From Eucalyptus grandis (lineage: Eukaryota; Streptophyta; Magnoliopsida; Myrtales; Myrtaceae), in assembly GCF_016545825.1 (NCBI RefSeq), contig NC_052618.1, positions 19,419,561 through 19,483,560 of the forward strand: DNA of 64,000 nt. The letters are read 5' to 3'. Positions 1 to 11,710 of the stretch are shown one piece after another (position 1 is the stretch's first letter; each line of letters starts with the position of its first letter). A model generated the notes under the pieces. That model made no database searches and was not told where the DNA came from. It saw nothing but the letters and a program-made list of their open reading frames with translations. The translations under genes were made by a program, and so were the position numbers.

Positions 1-66
1 ATTGTTTTGCAAGATACAAGTTTTAGATATGCAAGAAAGTTTTGTCACTATAAAAAGGGGAGAGAT

Positions 67-995
67 TGTTGGAGAAAACTTTTATGATGTTTTGAAGCTG
101 ACAAAACTTATTTAAGTTCTATTATGAAGATTGCCGGACTTCTGTGTCAAAATCTATCTTATATTAGAAGTTTGCCCACTTTGACAAGTTTCGAACTGAA
201 CACAAGAATGAAGACTTAATCAGACTTAGGATTATTTTATTCAAGGTTTCAGTACGAACATGATACATCAGGCTTTTTGGTTGGAAATATCAATTACCAT
301 ATTGATTATCTTAATTGGAATCAATTTCGAAGAAGCAAATCATTTTGGAATGCAAGCTTATTTGGAAAGAATCCACTTATGAAAACCAAGATCTTGATTA
401 TATGGGTGAACATGATTGATGGATTTTCATCTCAATCTTCAAACGGCTTAAGATCTCCTTGATTGATTCTGTCCAACGGGTTGATTGAAAGAATTCTTCT
501 AGAAAATGCCAATGGTCAAGAAGGTATAGAGGAGTATATAAGGAGGTTATTGAAGTCTTTCGAAGAGTGTGTGAAAGAAGAATTCCAAAGTTTGAAGCTT
601 TCAAATCTCTTATCCTTCATCACTTAGTGCTTTAAACTTGTATCGAAAGTGAGAAACCCTAGAGAGTGATCTTGTGAGAATAGTAGAGACTCCTCACCGA
701 GAAATTGAGATCATTGTGTTGTAACATTCTCTTTTGATTTATAGTGGAAACTAGCTAGAAGGCTGTCAGCATGGGAGAGTGGATGTAGGCTTGACCTAAG
801 TGATTGACCTAAGAACCACTATAAATCTTGTGTTCATTTTTCTCTTCCTTGAAAACCTTTACTTTATTTGTATTAGTTGTTCTGCACAGTCTGTAGTTCA
901 TCAGGCTCAGTTTAAAAGTAAAGATTTTTACTGCATATTGCAAAATCTATTTTAACAACTATTCACCCCCTCTAGGTGTTCTACTAACCCTTTCA
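67..995 (+). mobile_element. 3' LTR of a copia-type retrotransposon (body lies left of the window)
   Basis: A purine-rich tract (about 52-66, AAAAGGGGAGAGAT) precedes TGTTGGAG at 67. The stretch ends CCTTTCA at 995, where paralogous BSP sequence resumes with GAAAG. TG...CA ends, a preceding polypurine tract and an internal TATA-like GTATATAAGG (about 534-543) fit a 3' LTR. GAAAG would be the right target duplication, but the left partner is outside the window. No coding sequence is seen inside. Confidence 0.6.
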
Positions 996-1108
996 GAAAG
1001 TAATTATAATTCTCAGGTACTTCAAATAAACGTTGCTCTTTGGCTCATCATCTGTCTTCCACAGGATAGTATCTCAAAGGGGTAAGTGCATGTGTATGGC
1101 TTTGGATA
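996..1108 (-). pseudogene. Basic secretory protein relic (3'-end fragment)
   Basis: This stretch aligns base by base with the 3' end of BSP1 (18,745-18,860), covering the C-terminal segment around the PWKTDDEPKS region with several substitutions. Homology stops abruptly at both ends: on the left at the copia LTR, which removed the stop codon region, and on the right after TTTGGATA. It is too short to encode anything and is a remnant of another member of the minus-strand BSP cluster. Confidence 0.7.
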
Positions 1109-1439
1109 GAATATGGGAGATGGACACATATATTGGATTGAGTGGTCAATCTGTTCATCACTTTTAGACATTGTAAGATTCTTTTGAACCATTATTCACT
1201 CTTCTAAAAATTTAATTTGTTAAATGAAAACATTATTCAATATTTAAATATTATTTCACCTCCCTTATGCTTTGCCTTTCACTAAATGTGGACATATTTA
1301 ATTGGGAAGGCAAAAGAGGTCTGAACAGATTTTAACTTAGGAACTCCTACTTTGATAGCCAAATATAATCTATCATGGTATTGGATCAATGGAAAACAAT
1401 CACAGCAAAATAAAACTACCACAGGGTTTTCCAGGATCA
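1109..1439. other. Intergenic, no recognised feature
   Basis: AT-rich sequence between two BSP-derived relics. No coding potential or repeat structure was recognised. Confidence 0.5.
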
Positions 1440-2640
1440 TCACAATGGTCATTGAGGAGCCTATTCTAGCTAAAATCCGGCCAATGGTGGAATGAATAGT
1501 CTTGGTTGTTGATCATGTGGATCCCATGCACGTTGAACTGGATTTTGATTTTTATGATTCACCTGACCCACACGGTTTGGGTCCATGCAAGTATTTTCTC
1601 ACAAGGCCAAAAAAAAAAAAAATCTTGAAGTGACAGTAATGTAAAACAACTTGAATAGAAAAAAAAAGGTTGATGGAATGATTTGGTGTTAGAAACTTTG
1701 TAGGAACATATAAAAGTCTCTATGACAAATGCATTGCGTCAACCTCTATTTCTCATGGCCTTATCATCCGTAGAGCTTGACTGGTGTTGTCGTCGGTGTA
1801 GTCGCCAACAATATGATACAATTGATTAGTATAAAATCTTGAAAATCTATAGAGAAAAGCAAGGGGAAAGACACTAGAAGTGCCAAAAGTTATGTACGAT
1901 GCACTTACTTTAATACTAAAAATTTTCGTTGGCTCAATCAAGTGCTAAATTAGAAAAAAACGATCACTTAAATGTCTTAAGCAAGAAATTTCAGGTAAAT
2001 TGGTTACATATATTTATTATTAAAATTTAATATAATTTGACATTTTAAAAAAAAATTAAGTCCACATGAACGTCCAAAATGACTTTGCACAGCGATAACT
2101 TTTTAATTAAGATTGACTAAAGTGATCTATTTGAATGATGACCGGCACTATAGCGATCATGTTCTAACAACAACTAACACTGAAGTGATCATTTTTATAT
2201 CACAGTTGTCATTTAAATAATCACTTCTCAAATGATCCATATTTATAACTTTTGACTGTTAAATAATCACTCATCAACTTGTCTATATGACATCGTTTAT
2301 ATGCTAATTGAGCACGCCGGTGAGCCACATTGTATTAAGAAATTAATAAAATATGGCCACATTGACTTTCAACAACCTAGATTGAAGTTGGCACTTAAAT
2401 GATCCAAAAAACACTTTTGGCACTAAAATAAGTGTCATATACAACTTTTGGCACTTTCTTCTCTCTAGAAAAGCATGGAATTATATTGCGTGTCATAGAA
2501 AGTTCAATAGGAGAATCAACATAGTTCAAACTCCAAATGAAATGTACGTAGCCATTCACAAACAAACAAGCACGCCAAAGAAATATAGAACTCATGAACA
2601 AACACATAGCACTAATTTATTTCTAGGAAAAATTACCAAA
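1440..2640 (-). repeat. Relic of BSP2-type 3' flank, interrupted by a Mutator-like element
   Basis: Segments 1,440-1,861 and 2,467-2,640 match, in order, the 3' flank of BSP2 (about 33,090-33,660) and of BSP4 (about 58,230-58,770). They share the CTTGGTCGTTGATC, CATAGTTCAAAC and CACAAACAAACAAGC-type tracts. The 605-bp element at 1,862-2,466 interrupts the match. This places an older, decayed BSP2-like gene copy at the left end of the cluster. Confidence 0.7.
1862..2466. mobile_element. Non-autonomous Mutator-like element (MULE-type MITE)
   Basis: The 605-bp insertion is flanked by an exact 9-bp direct repeat AGAAAAGCA (1,853-1,861 and 2,467-2,475). The left end (AGGGGAAAGACACTAGAAGT) and the reverse complement of the right end (AGAGAGAAGAAAGTGCC) are related. 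Imperfect inverted similarity runs about 65 bp, including GTGCCAAAAGTT on both sides. A 9-bp duplication is the Mutator signature. Paralogous loci near 33,490 and 58,625 lack the insertion. No transposase is encoded. Confidence 0.8.
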
Positions 2641-2825
2641 AAAATAAAAATAAAAATAAAAAATAAAATCCTAAACCCATTGCATTAATACCAATTCAGT
2701 TCTTAATTTTTCAATCGGACCAATTTATCCCTAAATCTTTTACATCACCAATTCAGTTTCTTTACCTTTTCTTTTTGGCGGTGGCCCTCGTCGGCCATGG
2801 TCACAAGCGGTGGCCGTTCTTTTCA
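2641..2825. other. Probable transposable-element remnant
   Basis: A/T-run sequence followed by CCTAAACCCATTGCATTAATACC-type text reminiscent of plant LTR-element debris. It is absent from the paralogous BSP2 flank at the equivalent place. No termini could be assigned. Confidence 0.3.
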
Positions 2826-2945
2826 ATCATTGCGGAGAGCTCAGCAAGCCAGCACAAGTCTTTGTGCGCTCTCTACGATGTCATTTTTTAGAAAATTGTC
2901 AGTGCCAAGTACGACTCCATTGACCTCAGTGTGAAAATGTTAAAT
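2826..2945 (-). pseudogene. BSP relic, C-terminal extension fragment
   Basis: Matches the part of BSP2 (33,835-33,935) that encodes the C-terminal extension after the NNYF segment (FDGVVLDAKDF and LGWLAEL). The copy has frame-breaking changes and homology ends at both sides. It shows that the extended C terminus is older than the present duplicates. Confidence 0.65.
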
Positions 2946-3287
2946 CATGTCTGGAGTTTAAGTCTGTTAAATAAACACCTAGTCCAAAGTTAATCAGACT
3001 GACCGCCTCCAGGATTTTATGAGATTTTGCTGCAAGTGGTATTTGTTGGTTCTTCATCGACAAAAGAAGAGAACAGCTGAAGCCCCACAAGCTGCATTTA
3101 ATGAAGAGCTCTTAGGAAAGAAAGAACAAGAAATTTGCAACGACAGTTCATGATGGCCACTGTTTCTCATTGACCGCAAGCTCTTCTATATTAGGAGAGG
3201 AGCTCTCATCAGAAGCAATAAGTGAAGTTTAGAGAGATATGTGGGTCCAATGAGTTGAGTTGTTAAATACTAGTGGGTATTGAATAT
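2946..3287. other. Intergenic, no recognised feature
   Basis: No coding potential or repeat recognised up to the 5' LTR of copia-1. Confidence 0.4.
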
Positions 3288-3719
3288 TGATGGGTTTTCT
3301 TATTTGATAGGCCAAGTCAGGCCCATCTGTCCATATTGGGCCAAACCGAGCCCATAAGAAAAGGGCTCATAAGAGGAAGGGGATAGTTATTTTCTAAGTG
3401 AAAATAACTGCAATATATAAGTAAAAAAAAGGAGAAAGAATGTAAGTAAGAAGTTTTTTTTTGAGAAACAATATGTTCCTTCTCTTCCTTGAGAAAAAAA
3501 GTGCTCTCTCTTGAAGAACAAAACTCTAGGACTTCAATCCATTCCTTTGTGACTATAACGGGTACTTAATCTATGGCAAATAAGATATATTCGTCTTCAT
3601 GATATGCCTTTGATCCGTGTCACATGTTTCTTGGGCACGTTTCCGTGTTTGTTTTTGGTATTTGATTGTTCAAGTATCGGTTTGTTTTTTTTTTCTTTAG
3701 GAATTCCGTTTTTTTGACA
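3288..3719 (+). repeat. Copia-1 5' LTR
   Basis: Starts TGATGGG and ends TTTGACA. Colinear with 18,275-18,502 over GGGCCAA, the TTCAATCCATTCCTTTGTGA tract and the CATGTTTCT tract. A start at 3,281 (TGAATATTGA) is also possible. About 190 bp in its middle are missing from the 3' LTR. Confidence 0.7.
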
Positions 3720-4261
3720 TTGGTATTAAAGTGTTGTTGTTCATGTTTCCTGATCAATTTTGATATTCATTTTTGGTTTTTTGGCTGAAATTTTAAGAAA
3801 CATTGCTGTCGGGCGCTCGAGAATAGAAATCCCGACACCCGCCTATTGTCCGCCCCTCTTTTTTTGATTTTCTATGAATCAAAATTTATTTTTAATGGTG
3901 CAAGATCATTCTTCTTGTCGAGACAAGAAAAATGATTAGTGGCTTGTCGTGGGGGACTGTTGGACGCGTCGCCATGGGTGGCCAAAAGGAGTAGTGTCGT
4001 TGGCGCGTGCAACAAAGGTATCTTGGGCATGTATGTGCATGGCATGTGTGTGCGGTAAACCATAGGCACGTTCATTGCATGCGTGCGGCAATTGCATGCA
4101 CATGCACAGCACACGCATGACAATTGCTAGTGTGTGTGTGGCACGCACCTGTGTGATTTTCTAGTTTTGCCATTTTTTATAATATTACCATTTTACCCCT
4201 GTTTGTGTGTTTTTATGATTATGCTCTTGTTTTTTTGTCAATATTACTATTTTGCCCCTTG

Positions 4262-4357
4262 TTGACCCGTTGACCCAACCCAGATGATCCACTTACCCAA
4301 CCTAGTCATTCGTTGACCGTCATTGACTATTGACCATTGTTGACCGGTGTTGACGTG
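4262..4357 (+). promoter_or_regulatory. Cluster of W-box-like TTGAC motifs in the copia-1 leader
   Basis: Seven TTGAC cores lie within about 96 bp, five of them TTGACC, between the 5' LTR/primer site and gag. TTGAC(C/T) is the known core of WRKY binding sites. Regulatory activity is inferred only. The tract could equally be a degenerate short tandem repeat. Confidence 0.35.
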
Positions 4358-4479
4358 TGACAAAAAAAAAAAAAAAAAAAAAAGCAAGACTTGAAGGGCT
4401 AATTACAGAATTAGCTAATTGTTGGTGGAATAATGGTGATATAGTATCACATGTGATCAGAGTTAACAAATGATACAAG

Positions 4480-7400
4480 AAATCATATGAAATTGTTACC
4501 TTATGTTAGATTTTCATAAGGTGCTAGCCCTGATTAATACTCTTCCATTAGAATGGCAAGCAGTATTAGATCACCTATGGAAGGTCAACGTGATCCCGAA
4601 TTATCAGAAGCTTGTAGTGGTTTTTGTACGTGAGTACTATAGGATTGAGGCAACAAAGACCTCAACCCTTGGGTTGAGTGTCAATTGGCGCCAAATAAAT
4701 GTGCCTTGGAGAAATCCTAAGGGATTTCCATCTATCTTTCCGTGGTTGCCCAATGTATCTAAAAAATTCTCAAATGAATTTACTATAAGATTAAAAAGTC
4801 TTTTCTTGTTTATGAGATAAATAAGTATCTTTGATTTTATTTATTTATTAATTTTCATAAATTGGTTTGAGATATTTTAGGTGTAAATAGTTCTTTCCAT
4901 GTTGATATTGATATCTTTATATTGAACATATTATTTCGTGTAAATGGCATGTTTAGTTAATAAAAGTTCAATGTTAATTTACAATTATTTACAATTATTT
5001 GTGGAAGTTCAAGAAACTTTCATATAAATGATTATATTAATGATAATTTTAGATTAGGAATTTTAAATGATGATTGGAAACAAAGTATCCTTTCGACTCT
5101 AAAGCCTTATTTGATCTTATTCATTAATATAATTAGTTTTTTTTTTTGTAAAAGTAATATAATTAGTTTATGCAAAGTAGATGCATAAATGATAGACATT
5201 AATAATTTGTGTAAATATGTTTGATTTATTCAGATATAATAGCTTTAGCTTCTAAGAATATAGTGGTTGAACTGGACAAAGAAGAGAAACAGGACGGCAA
5301 TAATTATGAGATATTGAATATGAAAATTCAATATGTGCTAAAAAACAAAAAGCATTAGAAGCTCTTAACCAAGTTATAGAAGAACTTAAGAATATTATGC
5401 GTCACCTTGAGCTGGCAGATAAGCACTTTCCGATGGTTAAGCTAAAAACATGTAGTTGTTATATTGGTTCTAGCTCAAAAGAGTTTCAAGCTTCAAGCAC
5501 AATTGTCTTAATTCGTTCAAAATGTGGAAATGCAAGGGATTGACCCCTCTAAGCAAAATGCCAAAAGTTGACCAATAGAAGAGAGGAAATGTCATTGTGT
5601 GAAGAGAATATCAAGGGTAAAATGTTACAATTATGGTAAAAAGGCCACTATGCTTACGATTGTCACGAGCTAAGGAAGGTAAACATCCATTGTATTATTG
5701 AGAATTTTGTTTATGTATCAAGTTTTATATTCTCAACTAAATATAATCATTTGTGGGTTGTAAATTCGGGAGCCACAGACCATATATGGAATGATAGATA
5801 ATCCTTTGTGGAATTCCGACGAGTAACAATTGGAATGAAATGGATCTATGTAGGAAACAATTCCAAAGATGAAGTAAAAGGAATTCTTACTTGCTAATTA
5901 AACATGCATGATGGATGCACTTTGTTTCCATATGATGTACTATATGCTTTAGAGATTCATTAGAATTTAGTGTTTGTGTTGGTGTTGGTTAAACTTGGTT
6001 TTAGTTTGAACTTCCATAATAATGGTGTAAACTTGTATTTGGATACAAACTACTATGGTTGTGGTTATTCTCTTAATGGTTTTATTGTATTGGATGTTGA
6101 CTACGGTAATGTCAATATTAATTATTTCCTCTTTGTGCATTCTAATTTAAATGATAATGATATGAATATGAGGCATGGTAAACTTGGTCATATTGGTGAA
6201 CAACGTATAAATAGATTAGTTAAAGAGAGCTTATTGAGCAATATTGAAAAAATTGATTTGCCTATATGTAGCATTGTTTAGTAGGAAAATAATAAGGAAA
6301 TCATTTGGAAAATGTAAAAGAGCTGATTTTCCTTTACAATTAATTCATTTTAACATATGTGGTTCAATGAATATGAGAACAAGGCATGGTGCTGTTTATT
6401 TTCATCACATTATAAATGATTATACTTGATTCAGACATGTTTATTTGATTGCTTATAAATCTAAAGCATCGAGTTGTTTTAAAAGGTTTATGAGCTCAGT
6501 AGAAAATCAACTAGATAAAAAAACAAAAGTATTAAGATTCAACCGATGTCGAGAATATCTATATGATGAGTTCATAAATTTATGTGATGAAAAAATGAAT
6601 AAAAAGACAATTGTCTATTCCATATACTTCTCAACAAAATAGTATTGTGGTAAAGAGAAACATAACCCTATTAAAATTGTTAGGTCCATGCTAACACATG
6701 CTAACTTACTTATTACCTTTTGGGAAGATGCTTCATTAATTGCTGCCTATAAACTTAACCGTGTGTCTTCTAAATCAGTTACTTTCATTCCATATGAGTT
6801 ATAAACATGTTAGAAAACCCAACTTAAGTTTTCTTAAAATGTGGGGTTGTATTACTTATGCTCACGAGCCCTCTCATGAATATAGGAAATTAGGTCTCGA
6901 GGTAAGAAGGGTATTTTCATAAGATACTCAGAACACTTGAAAATGTATGTGTTTATAGGTGAGTAGAAAAGTAGGAATATAACTAAATTTGAATCATGAA
7001 AGTCACATACTTAGAAAATGAATTTCCTAAGAAAGGCAAAATAAGTGAGAACAACTCTTTATTTAAAATCTTGGATCAAAATAATAAACTTAATGGACTT
7101 TGTCCAAATATGAGTAATGTGAAAAGTGACGAATTAAATTCACTCGGTCTCAATTAAAATCATCTAATGAGGTGATATCATCATGATCTAATCCGAGTGG
7201 AAGCATGATAAAGAATAATATGCAAATTGTATAATCTTCTGTACGGCAAACAAATCATAACATTATTCCCGATCGACGTTTTTGACATTGAAGGGGAAAT
7301 TTTCATGGTTATTCCATAAGATGAAGATGGCTAAAGAATTTAAATGAGGCTCTAAATTATCATAATAAGAGAAAATGGATGCGTATGATAGAAGATGAAA

Positions 7401-7628
7401 TTGAGTCAATGAAGTCAAATAATGTTTGGGAGTTGGTTGATATTCCACAAGGATGCAAAGCCATTGGGAATAAATGGGTTTTCAAAATAAAACATAAAGA
7501 TGATGAATCAATATAGATATATAAATTTTACCTTGTGACAAAATTGTATAATTAATAGGAATGAATTGATTATAAGGAAACATTTTTTCTTATGTAGTGA
7601 GATTTATCTCAATTTGCCTTATTTCGAC
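4480..7628 (+). pseudogene. Copia-1 gag-protease-integrase and start of RT (degraded)
   Basis: Fragments in several frames follow copia order. A gag piece carries LINTLPLEWQAVLDHL (about 4,505-4,600). A CCHC-knuckle-like piece with CYNYGKKGHYAYDC-type spacing lies near 5,620. The protease motif reads VNSGATDHIW near 5,755, with the catalytic Asp replaced by Asn. The integrase zinc-binding start (RHGKLGHIGEQRINRLV, about 6,172) and core fragments follow to 6,930. The opening of the RT domain (NNVWELVDIPQGCKAIGNKW) is near 7,420. The frame is broken by many stops. At 7,634 the RT is cut by a solo LTR and resumes at 12,840. Confidence 0.8.
5125..5169 (-). mobile_element. Extremely short poly(T) retroposon with 15-bp target duplication
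   Basis: TAATATAATTAGTTT occurs at 5,125-5,139 and again at 5,155-5,169, separated only by a T run plus GTAAAAG. Read on the minus strand this is CTTTTAC followed by A's, the form of a 3' retroposon tail. It fits a retroposon truncated to almost nothing but its tail. Slippage in a T-rich tract is the alternative. Confidence 0.5.
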
Positions 7629-8246
7629 AATAGTGTAGCATCCCAAAATTTCATAATAACCCCTGGATATACCATGGACCATGAATAGGTGATGGGAGTG
7701 TTATTGATTTATGTTATGGCTTTTAGACTAAAGAATTTTAATAGATTAATGCCGAGTATTTTAATGGAGAATTATTTGGGTAGAAATACATCTTATGTCA
7801 ATGGGTGATCAAGATTGGTTTTATAGGACAATTTGATAAAGAAGACTTTGTTCTTGACTATGCACTTTATAGATTTGATTTTATGGATTAATGTCACAAA
7901 GTCTTTTGGCCATTTTATTATGCAATTAGGTATTTATTTAAATGAGGATTAATATGTATTATTAAAAATAAACTTGGGCCATTTAAATTTGGACTTTAGG
8001 CCCAAGAATGTTGGCCTAAAGTGGGCCAAGAGGCCTGGCCCAAGGAGCCCATGAAGTGGTCGACCAAGGCTGGCCCAAGCCCAGCCAAATGAAGGCCCAT
8101 CATGTGCATGGCAAAAATGCCAAGTGGCAAGAAAAGCTTGCCAAGTGTTGCCCCTTTGTAACCAAGTATCCCTCCATGCAAAAATAGGAGCATGCAAGGG
8201 TTTTAATTCAACTAAAAGGAAAAAGGGAAGGGAGATTTCAACCAGA

Positions 8247-8338
8247 AGAGAAAGGAGAGAGAGAGAGAGAGTACCGTCCAAGGAGAGAAAGAGAGAAAGA
8301 GAGAAAGAGAGAGAGAGAGAGGAAGAGAGGAAGAAGAG
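8247..8338. repeat. (GA)n purine-rich microsatellite
   Basis: Interrupted GAGAGA/GAAAGA run of about 90 bp inside solo LTR A. The open frames over it are low-complexity artefacts. Confidence 0.9.
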
Positions 8339-8559
8339 ACGCCGTCGAGCTCGCCTAGTCCCGCCGTCGTTCTTGCTGTGTTTTCCTTTGAATTGAGGCA
8401 AGTGAAGTCCTAAAACCTACTCTTTGCATTGCTGTGTGTATGTGTAGTAGATGGTAAGTCTTGGTTGTGGTAGATGGGATGAGATTTCGGAGCTTTGAAG
8501 AGAGATTCGTTGGTCATGCATGCTGATTTCGGAAAGACCAGTCCGACCGTCCGCGAGTT

Positions 8560-11110
8560 TGTGTGTTGCATGTGACTTTTTAGTTGGAATCTTGTTTTGA
8601 CCTCTTCATGAAAGTTGTAGAGCAAATCTTGAATCATAACTTACTAAAATTTGAGACAAAATGGACAAGTATTGTGGGGTGAAACCCTTTTTCTACGAAA
8701 ACATTAGATGTGGAAATTGTTTTGTTGAGGCAGAAGTACAGCGCAAGTGCCATAACTTGGCACCGAGGGACACTTAAGTGCCATAACTTTAAAACGGTAC
8801 ACTTGAGTGTCGGTTTGAAGTTAAATGGGACACTTAAGTGCCACTCCGGCAAAGATCTGGCCAAATGGCTTACGTGGCGACTTTCCGGCGAGCTTGGTCC
8901 AAAATGGCGTTGTTTTGCACGCTGACGTGGCGGAGAAAACGCAAAAACGACGCCGTTTTGTGTCTACATGTAAATAATAATATATAAATTAATTAAATTA
9001 GATTTAAAATATTCAAAATATTTAAAAAAATTAAGAAAAATTTTAAAATTTTAAAAAATTTAAAAAACTAGAAAAATTAAAAAAAATTTAAAAATTAAGA
9101 AAAATTAAATATTAAAAATTAAAATTTTAAAAAAAATTTAAAAAGGAGGGGAGGTCGAACGGGGCGGCTCCTCGCCACCGCCGCCTCCCGCCGTCGCTAG
9201 GAACGGCCGGCGATGGAGGGGGAGGGTTGGCTGAGGTCGCCGGCCCCCGCCGAGACGGCAAGGGCTCGCGGGCCCTCACTGCTGGTCGGCCCGGCCTCGC
9301 CGGCCCAGCCGAGGCCCCGATGACCCGATCGACCCTCCCCACTCCGTCGTCGGCCCTTCCGGCGATGGCGGGGGCGGCGAGGGCTGCGACCCTCGCTGGG
9401 GATTTGGGCGAGGTCGCGGCCGCGCCTAGATCTAGGCGAGGTCGCGACCTCGCCCAGATCCGGCGAGGCTCGTGGGCCCTCGCCCTCCTCACCTTGCCGC
9501 TGGAAGGGCCGGTGACGAAGTGAGGAGGGTTAGGCTGGGTCGCCGGGCCACGGCCGGGGCCGATGAGGGCAGCCCGACTAGCGGCGAGGGCTCGCGAGCC
9601 CTCGCCCCGGATCTGGGCGAGGGTCGCGGCCCTTGCCGTGATCCGGGAGGGCTCGCAGCCCTCGCCGTCGGTCGGCCGGGGCCGGCGACCCCGGCCGACC
9701 CTCCTCCCTCCGTTGCCAGCCCTTCCCGGCGACGGTGGGGAGGCGGCGGCGGCGGCGAGGGAGTCACCCGTTCGACCTCCCCCTCCCCCCTTTTAAATTT
9801 TTTAAATTTTTCTTAATTTTTATTATTTTTAAAAATTTTCTTATTTTTTTAAAATTTTTTGAATATTTTAAATCTAATTTAATTAATTTATATATTATTA
9901 TTTACACGTAGACACGAAACGGCGTCATTTTTGCGTTTTCTCCACCACGTCGCGTGCAAACGACTGCTGTTTTGAACCAAACTCACCAGAAAATTGCCAC
10001 GTCAGTCATTTGGTCGGATTTTTGCCAAAGTGGCACTTAAGTGTCCCTCCGTGCCAAGTTATGGCGCACTCCAATGTCCCAACCTCGTTTTGTTGACCTC
10101 TTGGTGATTTCGTGTATTGCATGTGACTTTTTAGTTGGAATTTCACTTCGACCTCTTGATGAAAGTTGTAGAGAACATCTTGAAGAATAACATACTGAAA
10201 TTTGAGATAAAAAAAAAAAAACAAGTATTTATTGGTGAAACGATTTTCCTTTGGAGAGACTAGATCTGGAATTCGTCGTGATGACCTTCAGTGGTTTCGT
10301 GATCTGTAAAGTAACCTTCTTGTTGAAATTTCACTTCGATTTCTTAACAAAAATTGTAAAGGACATCCTGAGGTTTAACATATCAAAAATATAGAGAAAA
10401 CCAACAAGAATAGGTAGGTGAAATCGTGGTTTTTCTGAGGTAGTTAGATCTGGAAATTTTGGTACTAAGAACATAAGTTTTAACCGCCTATATTTAATTA
10501 CCTAGGACGAATATGACTTTGATGCCTTCATAAAATATCTACCTTAGGGTCTTGACTATTACATATTCAAATTTCATAATTTTTAATGTCATTTTGGTAT
10601 TTAATCGAAAATGTTTTTAAAACTGTGCAATCTGATGTGTTCGGACTTTGTAAGTTGCAATGCGTGGACTATATCATTTTGTATGAGATTATTTTGGAAA
10701 ATTTTTCTGCATAAAATATATTTTTTTATGTCTTGCCTACAACATATTCAAATCTCGTGATTTTTGAAGTTCATTTGCCTATTTAACCAAAAAATATTTC
10801 AAAAACTGTGCAAGTGGAACGGACAGAATTAGTAGTACTGAGATGCGTGGTCTGTATTGAACTATATGGGGATATTTTGGTGTAGTGTTCTTCATGAAAT
10901 ATCTGCCTCTATGTCTTGAATATCACATGTTCTAATTTCATAATTTTTGAAGGTTATTTGGGTATTTAATTAAAATATTTTCTAAAACTGTGAAAGCTGG
11001 ATTGGGCAAATTTCAAAAGCTGTAATGCATGGACTATTCTGTTTTGTATGAATTCTGGTGGTGTTGTGTTCTTCATGAGATATCTGCCTTTAGGTCTCAT
11101 CTATAATGTG
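8560..11110. repeat. Degenerate tandem repeats of about 182-187 bp within solo LTR A
   Basis: The motif around GTGACTTTTTAGTTGGAAT recurs at about 8,570, 10,122 and (diverged) 10,309. The linked motif AACTGTGCAA recurs at 10,621, 10,803 and 10,986. Spacing is 182-187 bp once the 1.36-kb insertion at 8,729-10,086 is removed. Each unit carries a CTTCATGAAATATCTGCC-like and a TTCATAATTTTT-like segment. Confidence 0.7.
8729..10086. mobile_element. Foldback Mutator-like element with long TIRs and GC-rich core
   Basis: Flanked by GTTTTGTTGA at 8,719-8,728 and 10,087-10,096 (9-10 bp, Mutator-like). Inverted repeats start near the termini (GCCATAACTTGGCAC and GAGGGACACTTAAGTG on both sides). They continue through an AT-rich stretch (TTAATTAAATTAGATTT and its complement) into the core edge (GAGGTCGAACGGG and its complement), about 450-550 bp per arm. 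The core at about 9,150-9,790 is strikingly GC-rich against AT-rich surroundings. Open frames over the core (Ala/Arg/Pro-rich, both strands) look like composition artefacts. No transposase is seen. Confidence 0.75.
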
Positions 11111-11389
11111 CCAAGTTTTCAGAATTTATTAATGTCATTTACTAATTTTTCTGGAGTTTTAATTAGAGGAATGCATTCTGATTTATTCAAAAAACTGATG
11201 TGTTTTGGAAAATAAATGAAATTCTCCATGTGATGAAATACTTTGAGTGGTTGATTATGCTGCATATGTGATGGCATATGGCATGTTAATTGGCATGAAA
11301 ATTTGGTTGAGATCCTTGATATTGTTGCATCAAATGCCATGTTAAAATTGAGATACATATATAAATGAGAATTGAGATGGTAACAAGAC

Positions 11390-11710
11390 CGTAAGAGGTG
11401 TGAGCCAACGATGCCCCGGGAGTGTCGGGATGCCCGTAATGTGGGGGTGCCGGATGCCCGGTGGCCTAGTGGCATAATTCCGGAGGGTCCTCGGGAGTTT
11501 CGAGATGCCCAGTGGTATACGGTACATAATTCCAGAGGGGGGGAATCCTGGTGGTATGTCGGTACGTAATTCCGGAAGCCTCGGAGGTTTGTAACCGGGG
11601 AGATGTCTCGTGATGCTAGTTGAGATGCGAAATGCCCGGAATGTAAGGGGCCGGATGCCCGATTGTATTTTGAATACATGCTCGGAGGTTCCTCGTGATG
11701 CCAGGATTGG
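11390..11710. repeat. Short degenerate repeats (GATGCCCG / ATAATTCCGGA) in solo LTR A
   Basis: Repeated blocks such as GGATGCCCG, CATAATTCC and CTCGGGAG/CTCGGAGG alternate over about 320 bp. The apparent reading frames over it are repeat translations, not genes. Confidence 0.6.

Noticed and set aside
4356..4384. A-run near 4,360-4,383 as a fifth tail-only retroposon
   Set aside because: No direct repeat flanks the A-run.
7949..8401. 150-codon minus-strand frame with Ser/Leu runs
   Set aside because: Created by the GA microsatellite in solo LTR A.
9127..9816. Overlapping long Ala/Arg/Pro-rich frames on both strands
   Set aside because: They follow from the GC-rich core of the foldback element. 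All frames are open together and no domain is recognisable.
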